A stretch of 14,899 nt of DNA from NCBI GenBank assembly GCA_002478145.1, contig DLMI01000052.1, positions 1 through 14,899 on the forward strand, in the 5' to 3' direction. The notes under the pieces were generated by a model. That model saw nothing but the letters and a program-made list of their open reading frames with translations. It searched no databases and had not been told where the DNA came from. The position numbers were made by a program, and so were the translations under genes. Below are positions 14,632-14,899 of this stretch, piece by piece. Each line of letters begins with the position of its first letter. The stretch's first letter is position 1. The stretch is from Acidobacteria bacterium UBA7540. Its GTDB lineage: Bacteria; Acidobacteriota; Terriglobia; UBA7540.

Positions 14632-14899
14632 TCAACGTCCAGCAGGTGAGGTTGCTGACTTGTTTTCCATCCCCAATACACTTGCGTGGTGCTCACCCCC
14701 AAAATACTTTTGCACCCCTTGAAGATATTGGTTTACTTTGCTTTTCAAATCCGACAAGCGCTCCTCACCCTCTTGGGGTTCGAAGTCTTCTATGTGCCTC
14801 AGCAAGGTTCCCTTTTCGTGGGCCTCGAATATCTGGATAATTAGGGAATATCCGGCAGGAGAAGACACCGTTCGCTGGGTCACAAAAGTGAACACCTCT
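14632..14899 (-). CDS. 3' part of the SRPBCC-like gene, running off the right edge
   Basis: The frame is open from the right window edge to the stop at 14632-14634. It shares its first 30 codons, in register, with the 63-290 frame through the terminal repeat. G14874 gives Arg (VTQRTVSSPAG) where the left copy has a stop. The remaining residues (YSLIIQIFEAHEKG, LLRHIEDFEP, then the helix LSDLKSKVNQYLQGVQKYFGG) supply the last strands and long C-terminal helix expected for an SRPBCC/Bet v1-like fold. A polar tail of about 20 residues follows. Neither half has a complete fold on its own, which supports reading them as one gene. An internal GTG at 14895 could be mistaken for a start but is the Val codon of the left copy. 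Confidence 0.6.
   Translation of the reverse strand, partial: EVFTFVTQRTVSSPAGYSLIIQIFEAHEKGTLLRHIEDFEPQEGEERLSDLKSKVNQYLQGVQKYFGGEHHASVLGMENKSATSPAGR
14810..14899. repeat. Right copy of 90-bp terminal direct repeat
   Basis: Same sequence and orientation as bases 1-90, differing only at 14874 (G, against A at 65). It ends at the last base of the window. Overlapping the two ends would give a circle of 14,809 bp. Confidence 0.95.

Overview
Most likely an acidobacterial (Acidobacteriota) genome fragment. This is an inference from gene architecture, not from a marker gene. Two very large proteins carry the signal: a zinc-ribbon/PknB-type Ser/Thr kinase with a FlgO-like domain and about 16 TPRs, and a secreted NHL-repeat protein with choice-of-anchor-D (ASH) domains. 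Both types are typical of that phylum, as are the high GC and the many degenerate intergenic repeats. No rRNA, tRNA or CRISPR array was seen.

Layout. 1-290: 5' part of a small minus-strand gene of SRPBCC-like (Bet v1/START) appearance. 291-1825: mostly non-coding, with a dispersed repeat copy (710-813) and a possible gene remnant (881-1108). 1826-2356 (+): rubrerythrin-like diiron protein without a rubredoxin domain. 2357-2943: non-coding, with a second short repeat. 2944-4419 (-): RNase II-family (RNB) exoribonuclease. 4553-4882 (-): N-terminal fragment of a tyrosine recombinase. 4903-5295: upstream region of the kinase. 5296-8853 (+): receptor-like kinase. About 9009-9037: intrinsic terminator. 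9068-13678 (-): NHL/ASH secreted protein, convergent with the kinase. 13679-14631: non-coding, with palindromes, a hairpin element and repeat copies. 14632-14899 (-): 3' part of the same SRPBCC-like gene.

The most striking observation concerns the two ends. Bases 1-90 and 14810-14899 are the same sequence with one mismatch (A65 versus G14874). If the ends are joined, the two gene pieces form one continuous 155-codon reading frame across the join, provided the base is G; with A it is a TGA stop. The window is therefore best read as a closed 14,809-bp circle or as one unit of a tandem duplication, not as a random linear slice. No replication, partition or mobilisation gene is visible. The only recombination gene is truncated. 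A tandem chromosomal amplification or an assembly effect is therefore at least as likely as an autonomous element.

The genes do not form an obvious operon or pathway. The kinase and the NHL protein are convergent and may be independent. The rubrerythrin-like protein suggests oxidative-stress or iron handling, and the RNB protein suggests RNA turnover. I see no convincing new multi-gene defence or biosynthetic system here; the novelty lies in the topology and in the repeat elements.
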